63,142 nt of DNA, taken from NCBI RefSeq assembly GCF_002289565.1, contig NZ_NTFY01000042.1, forward strand, positions 1-63,142, given 5' to 3'. The position numbers and the translations under genes were made by a program. Source of the DNA: Rhodopirellula sp. SM50. Its GTDB lineage: Bacteria > Planctomycetota > Planctomycetia > Pirellulales > Pirellulaceae. The notes beneath the pieces were generated by a model, which was given only the letters and a program-made list of their open reading frames with translations, made no database searches and had not been told where the DNA came from. Positions 55,222-63,142 of the stretch are shown here, piece after piece (positions within the stretch are counted from its first letter, which is position 1; each line of letters starts with the position of its first letter).

Positions 55222-57234
55222 TTACTCAGCCATCAAGAACCCGGTCATGGTCCAACCGCTGTCGGTCTTTTCCCAGAACGCTCCGGCACTGGTGAAGAAC
55301 GCTTTGATCGTCTCGAACGGCGGCAGCTTGCCGGCTTGAATCGGATCCGGCTCCCCGTCTTCGTCGTTTTCGACGATCCGCCGGAGCAGATTGGCGATCA
55401 GCGAGTCACTGTCTTTGAGTTCTCCTTTTCGCAGCAGTTCATAGCGTGCCCGCAGTGCGATGCTGGGGTGAACGACGCTGTCGTAGGTGACCTCGTTGCC
55501 CTGATTCAAATCGTCGATCGCTGCGACGATCGTCTTGGTACGCTCGGTCGCCGCCAAACGATCTCCCGTCTCGCCTGCTCGAACGCGTTTGCCGAGCTTG
55601 ACCAACAATTCCGAGTGGCTGGAAAACATCAGGTAGTCGGCATCGTCGCCCTGCTGGCCTTCGACGACCGCGATCGCCCAGTGGTTGAGCAACGGCGAGG
55701 TGTCTTCTTCGTCGATGTTTTCGTCGAAGCCGAGCGCCGCCAATTGGGCGTCGATATCGTCACTGTCGTTCTTGCCGCGTTCGACACGCCAGACGTCAAA
55801 CTCGGGCACCTCCAACTTGATCGCGTCCGGTTCGACTTCCATCGCTTTCTGAACCACCTTGGCGACGACGTCCGCGTTCTTGATCCGCAGGGCGACCAAC
55901 ATCCGATCCGACTCCGGACCGGCCGGCATCGTGTTGTCGGTGATCAGAATCACCTCGTTTTCCAAGTTGGGCAAAAAGTCTCTCGCGATATCGATCTGCG
56001 GGCCTTCGGGGTCATCGCGGATCCCTTCAATCATCGGCCGAAAGAGATCTTCGCCCAACGCATCGTTGACCAACGATTCGGCCGCCCAAAATGCGGATTC
56101 CAATTCCCAATTGAATCGAAAGAACGCGCCGGTGTCTTCGGTCGGCCAGGCTGGAATGGGCAGACGGACGGAATTCTTGGACTGCAACATCCGAGCGGCT
56201 TTGGTCAATTTGCCGGGAGCCAACACGACACCGCAGTGAAGCACGTCGAATCGCTCGCCGGCAACGACACCGACGCCACCGACCGCCTCGATCACGCCGA
56301 AGCCCTGTCGCTCGAGCAGCTCGATCACGTCCAGATCATCGCGGCGGTCATACTCGACGACCTCCCGCAAGATCCGTCCCATGGCAAACGGCTCGGCATA
56401 CCACTGCCAACAGACGGTTGCTTGTTCCTCGTTTGCCGAATCGATCTCGGCGGTCGAATCGGCGAGCACTTGTTGGTAGGACGCTCGGCTGGAAAATGCA
56501 TTGGCGGGCGATTTTCCGGCGACGACGTCCAACACACCTTCAACCACGCTCTCGCGATCGGCCGCGATAAAGCGTTCGTCATTCCAGGTCAACGCGATCT
56601 CGACGATTTTCAGCTGCCCGGGCTTCGGTTTGGTGCGGTAGACCCGAATCGTTTCGTCGCCGTATTGGACGTCGGTGCGAACCGCGCCACCGGCTTTCAA
56701 GTCGGCGTCGATCTTTTCCGCTGCCTGGTCGGCTTCCACTCTCCGATCGCGGATATCCGCGATGACGCACAGTGCATAGGGACGGCGCTTGTCATCGGTG
56801 AACGACAACCACGCCAGGGTGACCTCTCCCGATGCGATCTCGTACAGATCGTCGGGCTTCAACCCGATCTTGCGATTGAGCGAATCAAAGTACGACCGGG
56901 CGCGTTCCCGCTGGTCATCGAGAAACGGCTGCATTTCCTCGGAGGCAAACAGCAGCCCGATCTGGGTCCGTTCCCAGGCGTCGCAAAACGCCGGCAGCTC
57001 GGGAATCCGGATGACGCCCGCGGTGGATTCGGGCAATAGATCAACCGCGGACACATACTCGTCCGCTTGTGCCTGCCCCGGTTCCTGCCCCGGTTGGACT
57101 TCGACCTGGGGCGATTCGGCCTCCTGCTCAAGCTGCAGCGGTTGCGCAGCACAAGCCAAAGGGGCCAGGGACAACAAGGCGACGCCACACAGGACTGCCG
57201 CCGACGATCGGATCAAAGGAAGACCAACTCTCAT
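55222..57234 (-). CDS. large secreted protein of unknown function (DUF3352-like)
   Basis: 670 residues from the ATG at 57234, chosen for its signal peptide (MRVGLPLIRSSAAVLCGVAL then LSLAPLACAAQPL). No catalytic motif is recognised. The body alternates strand-rich segments: VDLLPESTAGVIRIPELPAF near the start, VALRIKNADVVAKVVQKAMEVEP in the middle, and LLRKGELKDSDSLIANLLRR near the end, reminiscent of the DUF3352-type secreted proteins common in planctomycetes. A Gln/Glu-rich linker follows the signal peptide. It is divergent from purB across 272 bases in which I see no further gene. Confidence 0.65.
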   Translation of the reverse strand: MRVGLPLIRSSAAVLCGVALLSLAPLACAAQPLQLEQEAESPQVEVQPGQEPGQAQADEYVSAVDLLPESTAGVIRIPELPAFCDAWERTQIGLLFASEEMQPFLDDQRERARSYFDSLNRKIGLKPDDLYEIASGEVTLAWLSFTDDKRRPYALCVIADIRDRRVEADQAAEKIDADLKAGGAVRTDVQYGDETIRVYRTKPKPGQLKIVEIALTWNDERFIAADRESVVEGVLDVVAGKSPANAFSSRASYQQVLADSTAEIDSANEEQATVCWQWYAEPFAMGRILREVVEYDRRDDLDVIELLERQGFGVIEAVGGVGVVAGERFDVLHCGVVLAPGKLTKAARMLQSKNSVRLPIPAWPTEDTGAFFRFNWELESAFWAAESLVNDALGEDLFRPMIEGIRDDPEGPQIDIARDFLPNLENEVILITDNTMPAGPESDRMLVALRIKNADVVAKVVQKAMEVEPDAIKLEVPEFDVWRVERGKNDSDDIDAQLAALGFDENIDEEDTSPLLNHWAIAVVEGQQGDDADYLMFSSHSELLVKLGKRVRAGETGDRLAATERTKTIVAAIDDLNQGNEVTYDSVVHPSIALRARYELLRKGELKDSDSLIANLLRRIVENDEDGEPDPIQAGKLPPFETIKAFFTSAGAFWEKTDSGWTMTGFLMAE

Positions 57235-57506
57235 AAAATTATCTTTCGGCAAACGCTGACGTTGAGCTGCCACTATGTTGTGAAAAAATCCGCTGATTCG
57301 AAAAAACGCCGGGGCGGAGAACCGCTCAAAATGGCTCAAATGCATGTTGGACTCAGCGGCCTGTGAATCTCGAGGGGGAGCGAGACCTACTCGCAACGAG
57401 TGGCGTTCATCGATCGACGAATTGTCAGACATCGCAAGCCCAGTATGTTATCGCACTCGATTGAACCACGAAACGCCTTCGATTCCGACGTCCCAATACC
57501 ATCGAA

Positions 57507-58955
57507 ATGACTTTATCCTCGTCCAATCCCGCCGAATCAACGTACCAAAACCCTCTGATCGAACGCTATTCGTCTCGAGAAATGGCGACGCTCTGGGGCC
57601 CCGATCGACGTTTCCAGACCTGGCGACGCCTCTGGATTGCCCTGGCAGAAAGCGAAAAAGAGCTCGGAATCGAAATTTCTGACACGCAATTGGACCAACT
57701 CCGCGCGTTTGAGTCCAATCTAAATCTGGATGTGGCCCAAGAATACGAGCGGATTCGACGTCACGACGTGATGGCCCATGTCGAGGCCTACGGGGACCAA
57801 TGCCCCGACGCCAAGAAAATCATTCACCTGGGCGCCACCAGTTGTTTCATCACCGACAACGCTGACGTCATTTTGATCCGCGACGCGCTGCGATTGGTCG
57901 CCAGACGGCTCGCCGCCACCATCGACACGATGGCCACCTTCGCCGCCCAGCACCGTGCCCTGCCCTGCCTCGGCTTCACCCACCTGCAACCCGCCCAACC
58001 GACGACCGTCGGCAAGCGATGCTGCCTGTGGACCTATGACCTGGTCCTGGACCTGCACGAAATCGAACACCGACTCGACACGCTGTGCGCCCGCAGCGCC
58101 AAGGGAACCACCGGGACCCAAGCCAGCTTCCTGCAATTGTTCGGCGGCGATCACGACAAAGTTCGCCAGTTGGAACGCCGCATTGCCGAGAAAATCGGGT
58201 TCGAACGAACCTACGCCGTGACCGGGCAAACCTATCCGCGGAAAGTCGATGCGCAATTGCTGGACGCACTCAGCGGGATCGCGCAAAGCCTGCACAAGAC
58301 CGCGACCGACATCCGGCTGTTGGCCAACCGCAAAGAAATCGAAGAACCGATCGAAAAACAACAAATCGGTTCCTCGGCGATGCCCTACAAACGCAACCCG
58401 ATGCGGAGCGAGCGGATTTGCGCCCTGACGCGGTTCGTGATGAGTCTGCAAAGCAGCCCGGCGATGACGGCCGCCACGCAATGGATGGAACGCACGCTCG
58501 ACGACAGCGCCAACCGCCGCTTGGTGATCCCCCAAGCCTTCCTCGCCATCGACGCGTCCTTGGTGCTGATGCAAAACATCGCCAGCGGGTTCGTCGTCTA
58601 TCCCAAGACGATCGAGCACAACTTGGCCAAGGAACTGCCCTACATGGAAACCGAAAACATCATGATGCGTGCCGTCGAAGCCGGCGGCGATCGCCAAGAC
58701 CTTCACGAGCGGATTCGGATCCACAGCCGTGAAGTCGCCCAACGTGTCAACGCCGAAGGTAAACCGAACGACATGATCGAACGGCTCAAGCATGACGACG
58801 CCTTCTCCGCCGTCTCGTTCGACACCGAGATCAACCCGCTCGATTTCGTCGGACGCGCCCCCGAACAAGTCGACGAGTTCATCGAACAAGAGATCGAACC
58901 GATCCGTCAACGCTACGCCGATCAAGATTCGCTGAGCGTCGAAGTCACGGTTTAA
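57507..58955 (+). CDS. purB: adenylosuccinate lyase
   Basis: 482 residues, ATG at 57507. It cleaves SAICAR and adenylosuccinate, releasing fumarate, in purine synthesis. Fumarase/aspartase-superfamily signature [14 protein letters not shown] (about 290), plus [26 protein letters not shown] and [14 protein letters not shown]. Length fits the larger, animal-like PurB subgroup. Single gene. Confidence 0.96.
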   Translation: MTLSSSNPAESTYQNPLIERYSSREMATLWGPDRRFQTWRRLWIALAESEKELGIEISDTQLDQLRAFESNLNLDVAQEYERIRRHDVMAHVEAYGDQCPDAKKIIHLGATSCFITDNADVILIRDALRLVARRLAATIDTMATFAAQHRALPCLGFTHLQPAQPTTVGKRCCLWTYDLVLDLHEIEHRLDTLCARSAKGTTGTQASFLQLFGGDHDKVRQLERRIAEKIGFERTYAVTGQTYPRKVDAQLLDALSGIAQSLHKTATDIRLLANRKEIEEPIEKQQIGSSAMPYKRNPMRSERICALTRFVMSLQSSPAMTAATQWMERTLDDSANRRLVIPQAFLAIDASLVLMQNIASGFVVYPKTIEHNLAKELPYMETENIMMRAVEAGGDRQDLHERIRIHSREVAQRVNAEGKPNDMIERLKHDDAFSAVSFDTEINPLDFVGRAPEQVDEFIEQEIEPIRQRYADQDSLSVEVTV

Positions 58956-59261
58956 CACGGGGCAATGTGTCAGCGACAGCGAGACATCTTTTGTTGTGCG
59001 TCGTGCTTATCCCGGACGAGACCGATTGTTTAACGGCAGCTTTAGGCAACCCATTTAGATTCTCTCCCTCTGGGAGAGACGGCGTTTGCGCAGCAAGCAA
59101 ACGCCAGAGAGGGCCCGCCCTGCAAAAGTCTTGGCGCCTTCCGCGACGATCCAATCCGTCACTTCTACAATCGACGTCCCGAAGGGATCACAGCGAGTAG
59201 CCGGAGGTCAACGCAGCGACACCTCCGGGCCACGCACCCGATCCTCCCACCGACCCCCGAC

Positions 59262-59397
59262 GGCAACGCTGTGAAGCATTTTCCCCATGTGTTTCTTGAG
59301 GTTTTAGCGGCAGGGCGCGAGCCCTCCGGTTCTTCATCTCTGCCACAACACCGGAGGGCTCGCGCCCTACCGCTAGAAAATGCTTCACAGCGTTGCC
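59262..59397. repeat. nested inverted repeat
   Basis: Outer arms 59262-59282 and 59377-59397 (GGCAACGCTGTGAAGCATTT and complement) enclose inner arms 59305-59330 and 59350-59375 (TAGCGGCAGGGCGCGAGCCC and complement). The outer arm sequence also stands alone next to the same inner block near 47206. Confidence 0.85.
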
Positions 59398-59535
59398 CGG
59401 ACGGGGGGCGCAGCGAATCCCCGCACGCCCCCGAACTTCGTCCGCTTCTGAAGTCTCTTGCACGCAGTTCGTCAGCGTCGCGGTGCAAACCGCGTTTTGA
59501 TCTCATGGGTGCACTTCAAACATCCAAAGACGCTC

Positions 59536-59632
59536 GACTCCCAAGGATCAACGCGTCGTGTGTTCCGTCGGATTCGTCTTTGAGTCAAAGAAAAGCACTC
59601 TTGGACCACACGACGCGAGTCACGGGGGAGTC
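59536..59632. repeat. hairpin with 11-bp perfect stem
   Basis: CGCGTCGTGTG (59552-59562) pairs perfectly with CACACGACGCG (59607-59617). The loop holds a second palindrome CTTTGAGTCAAAG, and outside the stem GACTCCC pairs with GGGAGTC. Confidence 0.65.
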
Positions 59633-59963
59633 ATGCGCCGCTGGATCACACGATAGGCCACATGAGATCAAAGCGCTTGTCGCACCGAAACGCTGACAAC
59701 CTCCGGCCAGAGGACTTGAGAAGCTGGCGTCAGCCTTTCGGTTGCAAGTCCCACGCAACCTCAGCCCACCGCGACCGCATATCAACCGTCGAAGCATTAA
59801 ACAATTCGATGAAGCTCAACGGCATGGAATCAACGAGTACGAACAGACAAGCCACCATTGCCGTAAGACGTGTTCGAGTACTTCGATGCATTCGATGGTC
59901 CAATCCTTCCTGGATCGACATTTACCTTCATGCGATTTCGCAGTTGGCCGCATATTGAATCGC

Positions 59964-60554
59964 TCAGTGTCGGAATGCAACCGTACCTTTTCCTTGGTCC
60001 ACAAGTTCGCCGAGAACCTCTTGGTAAGCTTCGATCTCCTCCGTCAATTCTTCTTCGTCCAATTCGTGGTGTGTGTATTCCCGCATGTTGTCAAAAAAGC
60101 CGGGGGCGTCGGGGGACAGTGCGTTCAGCGCAGCGGCGCGTTCGGCTACTACCCCTTCGGCAGTTAGAAACCCGATCTCGGGAAAGTCGCCAAGGTCGTT
60201 CGGAATGGGAATCGGCGGCCCGTTGGACATCAGTTTCGAATCCATTGGAAGAATTTGTGTGCTATAGATGTCGCCACCTGCAAATTCACCGATGTGCTCG
60301 CAAAGAATCTTGAGCACGTACCCGTACATCGCGGCGACGGATGTATCGTGGGTGGGCACGTTGCCGGCGAAGATGTTGCGCATTGCTGTGCGTGAATCAA
60401 TAGCGAGGTCGTAGCCTTCAAAGAAACCGTCGTTGTCGTCGAGATCATCGGCCTTTCCATCCAACACGGCTTGTAACAACGCGTTATCGTTCGATCCGAA
60501 TATCGATTGCAGCTTCGTGATGTCAACGGAATAGAACATTACCGAGTAGCTCAC
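59964..60554 (-). CDS. DUF7691-like hypothetical protein
   Basis: 196 residues, cytoplasmic, acidic, beginning MSYSVMFYSVDITKLQSIFG followed by SNDNALLQAVLDGKADDL. This start resembles a family of uncharacterised bacterial proteins (DUF7691) found among small accessory genes; I am only moderately sure. No catalytic residues are evident. It is the first of four unrelated minus-strand genes in a sparse region. Confidence 0.65.
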   Translation of the reverse strand: MSYSVMFYSVDITKLQSIFGSNDNALLQAVLDGKADDLDDNDGFFEGYDLAIDSRTAMRNIFAGNVPTHDTSVAAMYGYVLKILCEHIGEFAGGDIYSTQILPMDSKLMSNGPPIPIPNDLGDFPEIGFLTAEGVVAERAAALNALSPDAPGFFDNMREYTHHELDEEELTEEIEAYQEVLGELVDQGKGTVAFRH

Positions 60555-60689
60555 GCGAAGACTCCCTGGCTGAGTGAAGAATGACTATTGGATAGAATAA
60601 TACACATCACGCGGCGACGGTTGATGTCGATTTCAAATCCCGCTTTGATCACCGCTCCGGCTCACGCAATGGCTAGCATCCGTTTTTGC

Positions 60690-61142
60690 TCATTTAGACG
60701 CGGGTTTCACATTCGTATCCACTGATTTTGTTTTAGCGAGAACGAAGGCCCCGGACTCCGTACTTCCGTTAGAGAACCTTCCACGGATCGTGTCTTTGTC
60801 GACGATTCGCCCACGGTAGATTTCTCCAGCAGCGGACCCGGAAAACGCCTCAGCACTTTTCGGGGTGAGAAAGAACACCACGCTACCGTCATCTGCAGAA
60901 AACAGCGTCATTTTCACGCGTGCCATCGAAAACAGATCGACGTGGACGGTCAGATCGCCGTCGACATTGACAACTTTTGCAGGATGAATCGAAATGAGGT
61001 CGGGTTCGATCGTGCCATCCTGATTGACGACTTTCACGAGCGTGTAGTCACCGGAAGATACAGTGTCACCAGCAAATAAGGACGTCGCTGGAAAGGCAAG
61101 AAGTGCGATGCCGTACATGAGCGATAGTCGCAGAGTAGTCAT
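60690..61142 (-). CDS. small secreted hypothetical protein
   Basis: 150 residues from the ATG at 61142: MTTLRLSLMYGIALLAFPAT then SLFAGDT as signal peptide. The mature part is short, beta-rich (GDYTLVKVVNQDGTIEPDLI, MTLFSADDGSVVFFLTPKSA) with no recognised domain. The start lies 19 bases from an attC-like repeat. Confidence 0.6.
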   Translation of the reverse strand: MTTLRLSLMYGIALLAFPATSLFAGDTVSSGDYTLVKVVNQDGTIEPDLISIHPAKVVNVDGDLTVHVDLFSMARVKMTLFSADDGSVVFFLTPKSAEAFSGSAAGEIYRGRIVDKDTIRGRFSNGSTESGAFVLAKTKSVDTNVKPASK

Positions 61143-61160
61143 CGTGTGGCTCCTGATGCG

Positions 61161-61258
61161 GACGGCAGCCATTCACCGCGGCACGGCGAACGACATTGTG
61201 TTTTCAATTGACGCCGACTCCGTGCCTGTGTGTGCGGGCGGATCGTTCGCGCGTCGGG
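61161..61258 (-). other. attC-like imperfect hairpin (site 1)
   Basis: GGCACGG (61180-61186) pairs with CCGTGCC (61220-61226) around a ~33-nt loop, with a weaker outer GACGGC...GTTC pairing. Beyond it, 61247-61320 is ~75% alike to 63041-63111, so this boundary repeats at site 3. This is the weakest of the three sites. Confidence 0.4.
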
Positions 61259-61348
61259 CTGCGACGACAGCCCGTGCCTTCGCCGCTGTTCGCCAGTGTA
61301 CTCGATCGGAATCGTCGTGAGGAATCCAGTGTCCCAATGGGTTCAAGC

Positions 61349-61445
61349 TATCCCGGAGGGATCACAGCCAGTAGCCGGAGGTCAGCGCAGCGCCACCTCC
61401 GGGCCACGCACCCCAATCTCCCCCTCGACCCCGGACGGGGTCGCA
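61349..61445 (+). repeat. second copy of the 59178-59272 repeat
   Basis: GGGATCACAGCCAGTAGCCG, GAGGTCAGCGCAGCGCCACC and TCCGGGCCACGCACCC recur in the same order as in the purB-distal spacer. Nothing else is visible in the 61143-61523 gap apart from attC-like site 1. Confidence 0.65.
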
Positions 61446-61523
61446 GCGAGAATGCAGGAAACTCTCGGGTAGAAAAACGCGTGGCTGAGAGACAAGACAC
61501 CGGCCCTGGGTTGCATGCGAAGG

Positions 61524-62090
61524 TTACGTGCCACCCTCCTGAGGAGGCGGTCCGATCAGGACGGCCACATAAGCCATCGGCTTCTCGCCCTGAGCCTGCC
61601 TTTTTTCTCCACTGGGAGAACGGCTTAGCGCCGGCTCAACGGCTCGAGTGCCAGGTTCATCCGCCAGCGTGACTCTCGCCTCAACTCCGCCTGGTGACCA
61701 GCCGATAACGCTCACCAACACGCGTCCGCTGTTGCGTTCAGGAAGGTCTCCACCGACGGGGCAAAACGAGGCCTTGGCAAGACGACCGTCCCATATGTCA
61801 TTATCCACGACATCGTCCGCCAGCAGGCCGTCACAAACAGGCACCCAGTTTGTGACAGCGAAATACTCGGGCTCGCCCAGTTGTTTGAGTTCCTGTGCTA
61901 CCCACTTTTCGACGATGGGGCCATCCTGTTTCGAAGTGTGCGCGGTGACCGGCATGATGACCTTGACGAACACCTGATTGAATTGTCGCCGCGCGATCGA
62001 CTCTGGCGTTGGATCCTGAGCGGGTAGCTCGGCAGCAAAGGCCGTGAGCGTGTGGAGAACCATCAGCAGGGAGAAGCGAAGACATCTCAT
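61524..62090 (-). CDS. secreted hypothetical protein
   Basis: 188 residues from the ATG at 62090 (MRCLRFSLLMVLHTLTAFAA, a signal peptide; Met at 62102 also possible). The mature part includes ARRQFNQVFVKVIMPVTAHT, VEKWVAQELKQL and VLVSVIGWSPGGVEARVTLA; no known family recognised. It lies between attC-like sites 1 and 2. Confidence 0.6.
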   Translation of the reverse strand: MRCLRFSLLMVLHTLTAFAAELPAQDPTPESIARRQFNQVFVKVIMPVTAHTSKQDGPIVEKWVAQELKQLGEPEYFAVTNWVPVCDGLLADDVVDNDIWDGRLAKASFCPVGGDLPERNSGRVLVSVIGWSPGGVEARVTLADEPGTRAVEPALSRSPSGEKRQAQGEKPMAYVAVLIGPPPQEGGT

Positions 62091-62121
62091 TCTGGATCTC
62101 ACAACGTGTCAGTATTTGGAA

Positions 62122-62208
62122 GAACGGCGGAATTCCCGGGGAACGGGCAAAAGACTCGCAAGCAAACCATTAAACACGACTCCCGTTCTCCCGTACAATT
62201 CATGGTTC
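62122..62208 (-). other. attC-like recombination site (site 2)
   Basis: An 87-bp imperfect palindrome with integron attC architecture. Outer GAAC (62122) pairs with GTTC (62205-62208), AATT with AATT, and the inner GAACGGG (62141-62147) with CCCGTTC (62182-62188), leaving a ~34-nt variable loop and unpaired bases in the arms. It separates two unrelated minus-strand genes by less than 100 bases on each side. Confidence 0.55.
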
Positions 62209-62296
62209 GCCGCGGTCTTGAAGTCGAGATTCGTCACGACCACCGACAAACAAACCCATTACCACGATAGTGTCAGCCCCGAAGCGGTTCGAAACA

Positions 62297-62932
62297 TCAA
62301 AATCCACGATGCAGAAACAACGCACGCAATAAGAAGCGATCGAAAAGAAAGTTGTATCGGCATAAGCGTGGATTCAAGAGATCAATGAAGAGCTTTACCG
62401 AATTGTCCGACGAATGTCTGAGATCACTCCGTCGCTCATGTGAATTCGCTGGTTTTCCGTCCGTTTCGTTTCGCCCAGTGGTTCCCAGTTCGTCAACAAA
62501 CCCATCTAGAAACACTCTCGTACTCGATCCGATTCTCCGCCACTGATAATCGTATGATTCCAAAAGCCTTCTGGATGCCCCTCGCGCGTCTTCCGCCCGG
62601 TGGGGCCATGTTCTGACGGCGGCCTGGATAGGATAGGCAACTCGAATTAGGTGGACGCTTCCATACGGCGCGCCGTTCAATGGATTCCCGTTGTACAGGC
62701 ACTGGTCAATCGCGACCGCAGGCCCGAAGGACAATATATAAACTATCGCGGTCAAAATAAGGTACGAACCGAACTGGAGGAACCTTCGCAAGAAATTGCG
62801 GCCATTGATCCAAGAAGGCAATGTCAACGCAGCCAAAGAGGCGAGAAACAACGCAACCGCCCAACTCGCTGTCGCGATTGCCATGATCACGGCTAGAACG
62901 AATGTCGTAGCGAGAAGGTAACGAATGGTCAT
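62297..62932 (-). CDS. small membrane protein of unknown function
   Basis: 211 residues. Two or three hydrophobic helices in the first ~75 residues (LLATTFVLAVIMAIATASWA, LFLASLAALTLPSWI, YLILTAIVYILSFGPAVAI), then a hydrophilic, Arg-rich C-terminal part containing ASRRLLESYDYQWRRIG. No family recognised. It is flanked by attC-like sites 2 and 3. Confidence 0.6.
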   Translation of the reverse strand: MTIRYLLATTFVLAVIMAIATASWAVALFLASLAALTLPSWINGRNFLRRFLQFGSYLILTAIVYILSFGPAVAIDQCLYNGNPLNGAPYGSVHLIRVAYPIQAAVRTWPHRAEDARGASRRLLESYDYQWRRIGSSTRVFLDGFVDELGTTGRNETDGKPANSHERRSDLRHSSDNSVKLFIDLLNPRLCRYNFLFDRFLLRALFLHRGF

Positions 62933-62953
62933 TTCGGTACGCTTTGTTCGCGC

Positions 62954-63038
62954 GAACGGCGGTGGTCACCGCGTCGGCGCGATGGACCTGAACTCAAAAA
63001 CAAACTCGACTCGCCGACTGCGGCGCACCACATGGTAC
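62954..63038 (-). other. attC-like recombination site (site 3)
   Basis: An 85-bp imperfect palindrome with the same ends as site 2: it starts GAACGGCGG and finishes CATGGTAC (site 2 finishes CATGGTTC). Inner TCGGCG (62974-62979) pairs with CGCCGA (63012-63017), and CCGC and GGTG blocks pair further out. It sits 21 bases upstream of the membrane-protein start. The remaining bases to 63142 include the block shared with site 1. Confidence 0.5.
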
Positions 63039-63142
63039 GCGCGTCCGGCATCGACGACAGCCCGAACCATCGCCGCTGACGGCCAATGTACTCGATCGGG
63101 ATCGCTGTGAAAAATTTAACTCCCCTTGCTGCACCAATTTCG

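Larger units (their letters stand above)
58956..59963. repeat. gene-free 1-kb spacer rich in dispersed repeats
   Basis: No credible gene. Recognisable parts: 59047-59185, second copy of the ~155-bp repeat at 44536; 59178-59272, a GGGATCACAGCGAGTAGCCG-containing block repeated at 61349-61445; a nested hairpin 59262-59397; and a hairpin at 59536-59630. From ~59640 to 59963 I see nothing to name. Confidence 0.6.

Noticed and set aside
55075-57039. 654-residue plus-strand open frame
   Set aside because: Antisense shadow of the secreted protein at 55222-57234; no domain, no signal, and composition typical of GC-rich antisense frames.
60555-60689. attC-like site between the DUF7691-like gene and the small secreted gene
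   Set aside because: No paired GAAC...GTTC ends or inner arms could be found there.

Overview
This 63 kb window looks like chromosomal DNA of a moderately high-GC planctomycete of the Pirellulaceae (Rhodopirellula-like). The signs are a secreted giant protein starting with the planctomycete extracellular N-terminal motif (LESLEARQLLAA) and ending in dockerin repeats, DUF1559 pilin-like proteins with a small lipoprotein, a DUF1800/DUF1501 gene pair, several serine/threonine kinases, a PEP-CTERM protein, and intergenic spacers packed with palindromic and tandem repeats. No rRNA, tRNA, transposase, phage module or CRISPR array was seen.

Layout. 0-10.9 kb: uronate isomerase-like protein with an acidic tail (minus), HtrA-like protease, sulfatase-modifying-factor-like protein, asd-truA, a kinase-FHA pair and a NYN-domain protein. 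11-15.3 kb: serine synthesis (serC-serA), a VCBS/FG-GAP protein and a membrane protein. 15.3-23.9 kb: a repeat-rich spacer, the flagellar genes flhA-flhF-fliA, a GT4 glycosyltransferase, a kinase with degenerate motifs, and accA. 24-36.5 kb: a lipoprotein with a degenerate protease-like fold, the DUF1559/lipoprotein pair and, divergently, the 2782-residue surface protein followed by a PEP-CTERM protein. 36.5-39.2 kb: a spacer with palindromic repeats, a heptamer array and a dif-like site, then cvpA-like, metal-dependent hydrolase and dtd genes. 39.7-47.2 kb: zinc-ribbon DUF1559-like protein, DUF1501/DUF1800 pair, argG, larB. 47.7-59 kb: nnrD, a ribose-type sugar ABC importer operon, ribF-nrnA, a large secreted protein and purB. 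59-63.1 kb: sparse DNA with four unrelated small minus-strand genes separated by attC-like hairpins, resembling an integron cassette array without its integrase.

The most striking feature is chromosomal architecture. The octamer GGGCAGGG (a member of the E. coli KOPS consensus GGGNAGGG that steers FtsK) lies on the plus strand at every locus found from 9.7 to 38.05 kb and on the minus strand at every locus from 38.17 to 58 kb, whatever the direction of the gene it sits in. Both sides therefore point inward. Within the inversion zone, at 36860-36887, is a 28-bp sequence with XerC/XerD-type arms and a 6-bp centre, a strong dif candidate. The window probably contains the replication terminus and dimer-resolution region of this chromosome. 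A 158-bp heptamer array and three copies of a perfect 14-bp palindrome lie within 300 bp of it.

Start codons were chosen by signal peptides, family N-termini or Shine-Dalgarno sequences; where the longest open frame clearly overshoots (argG, ribF, DUF1800, HtrA, kinases) an internal start is given.
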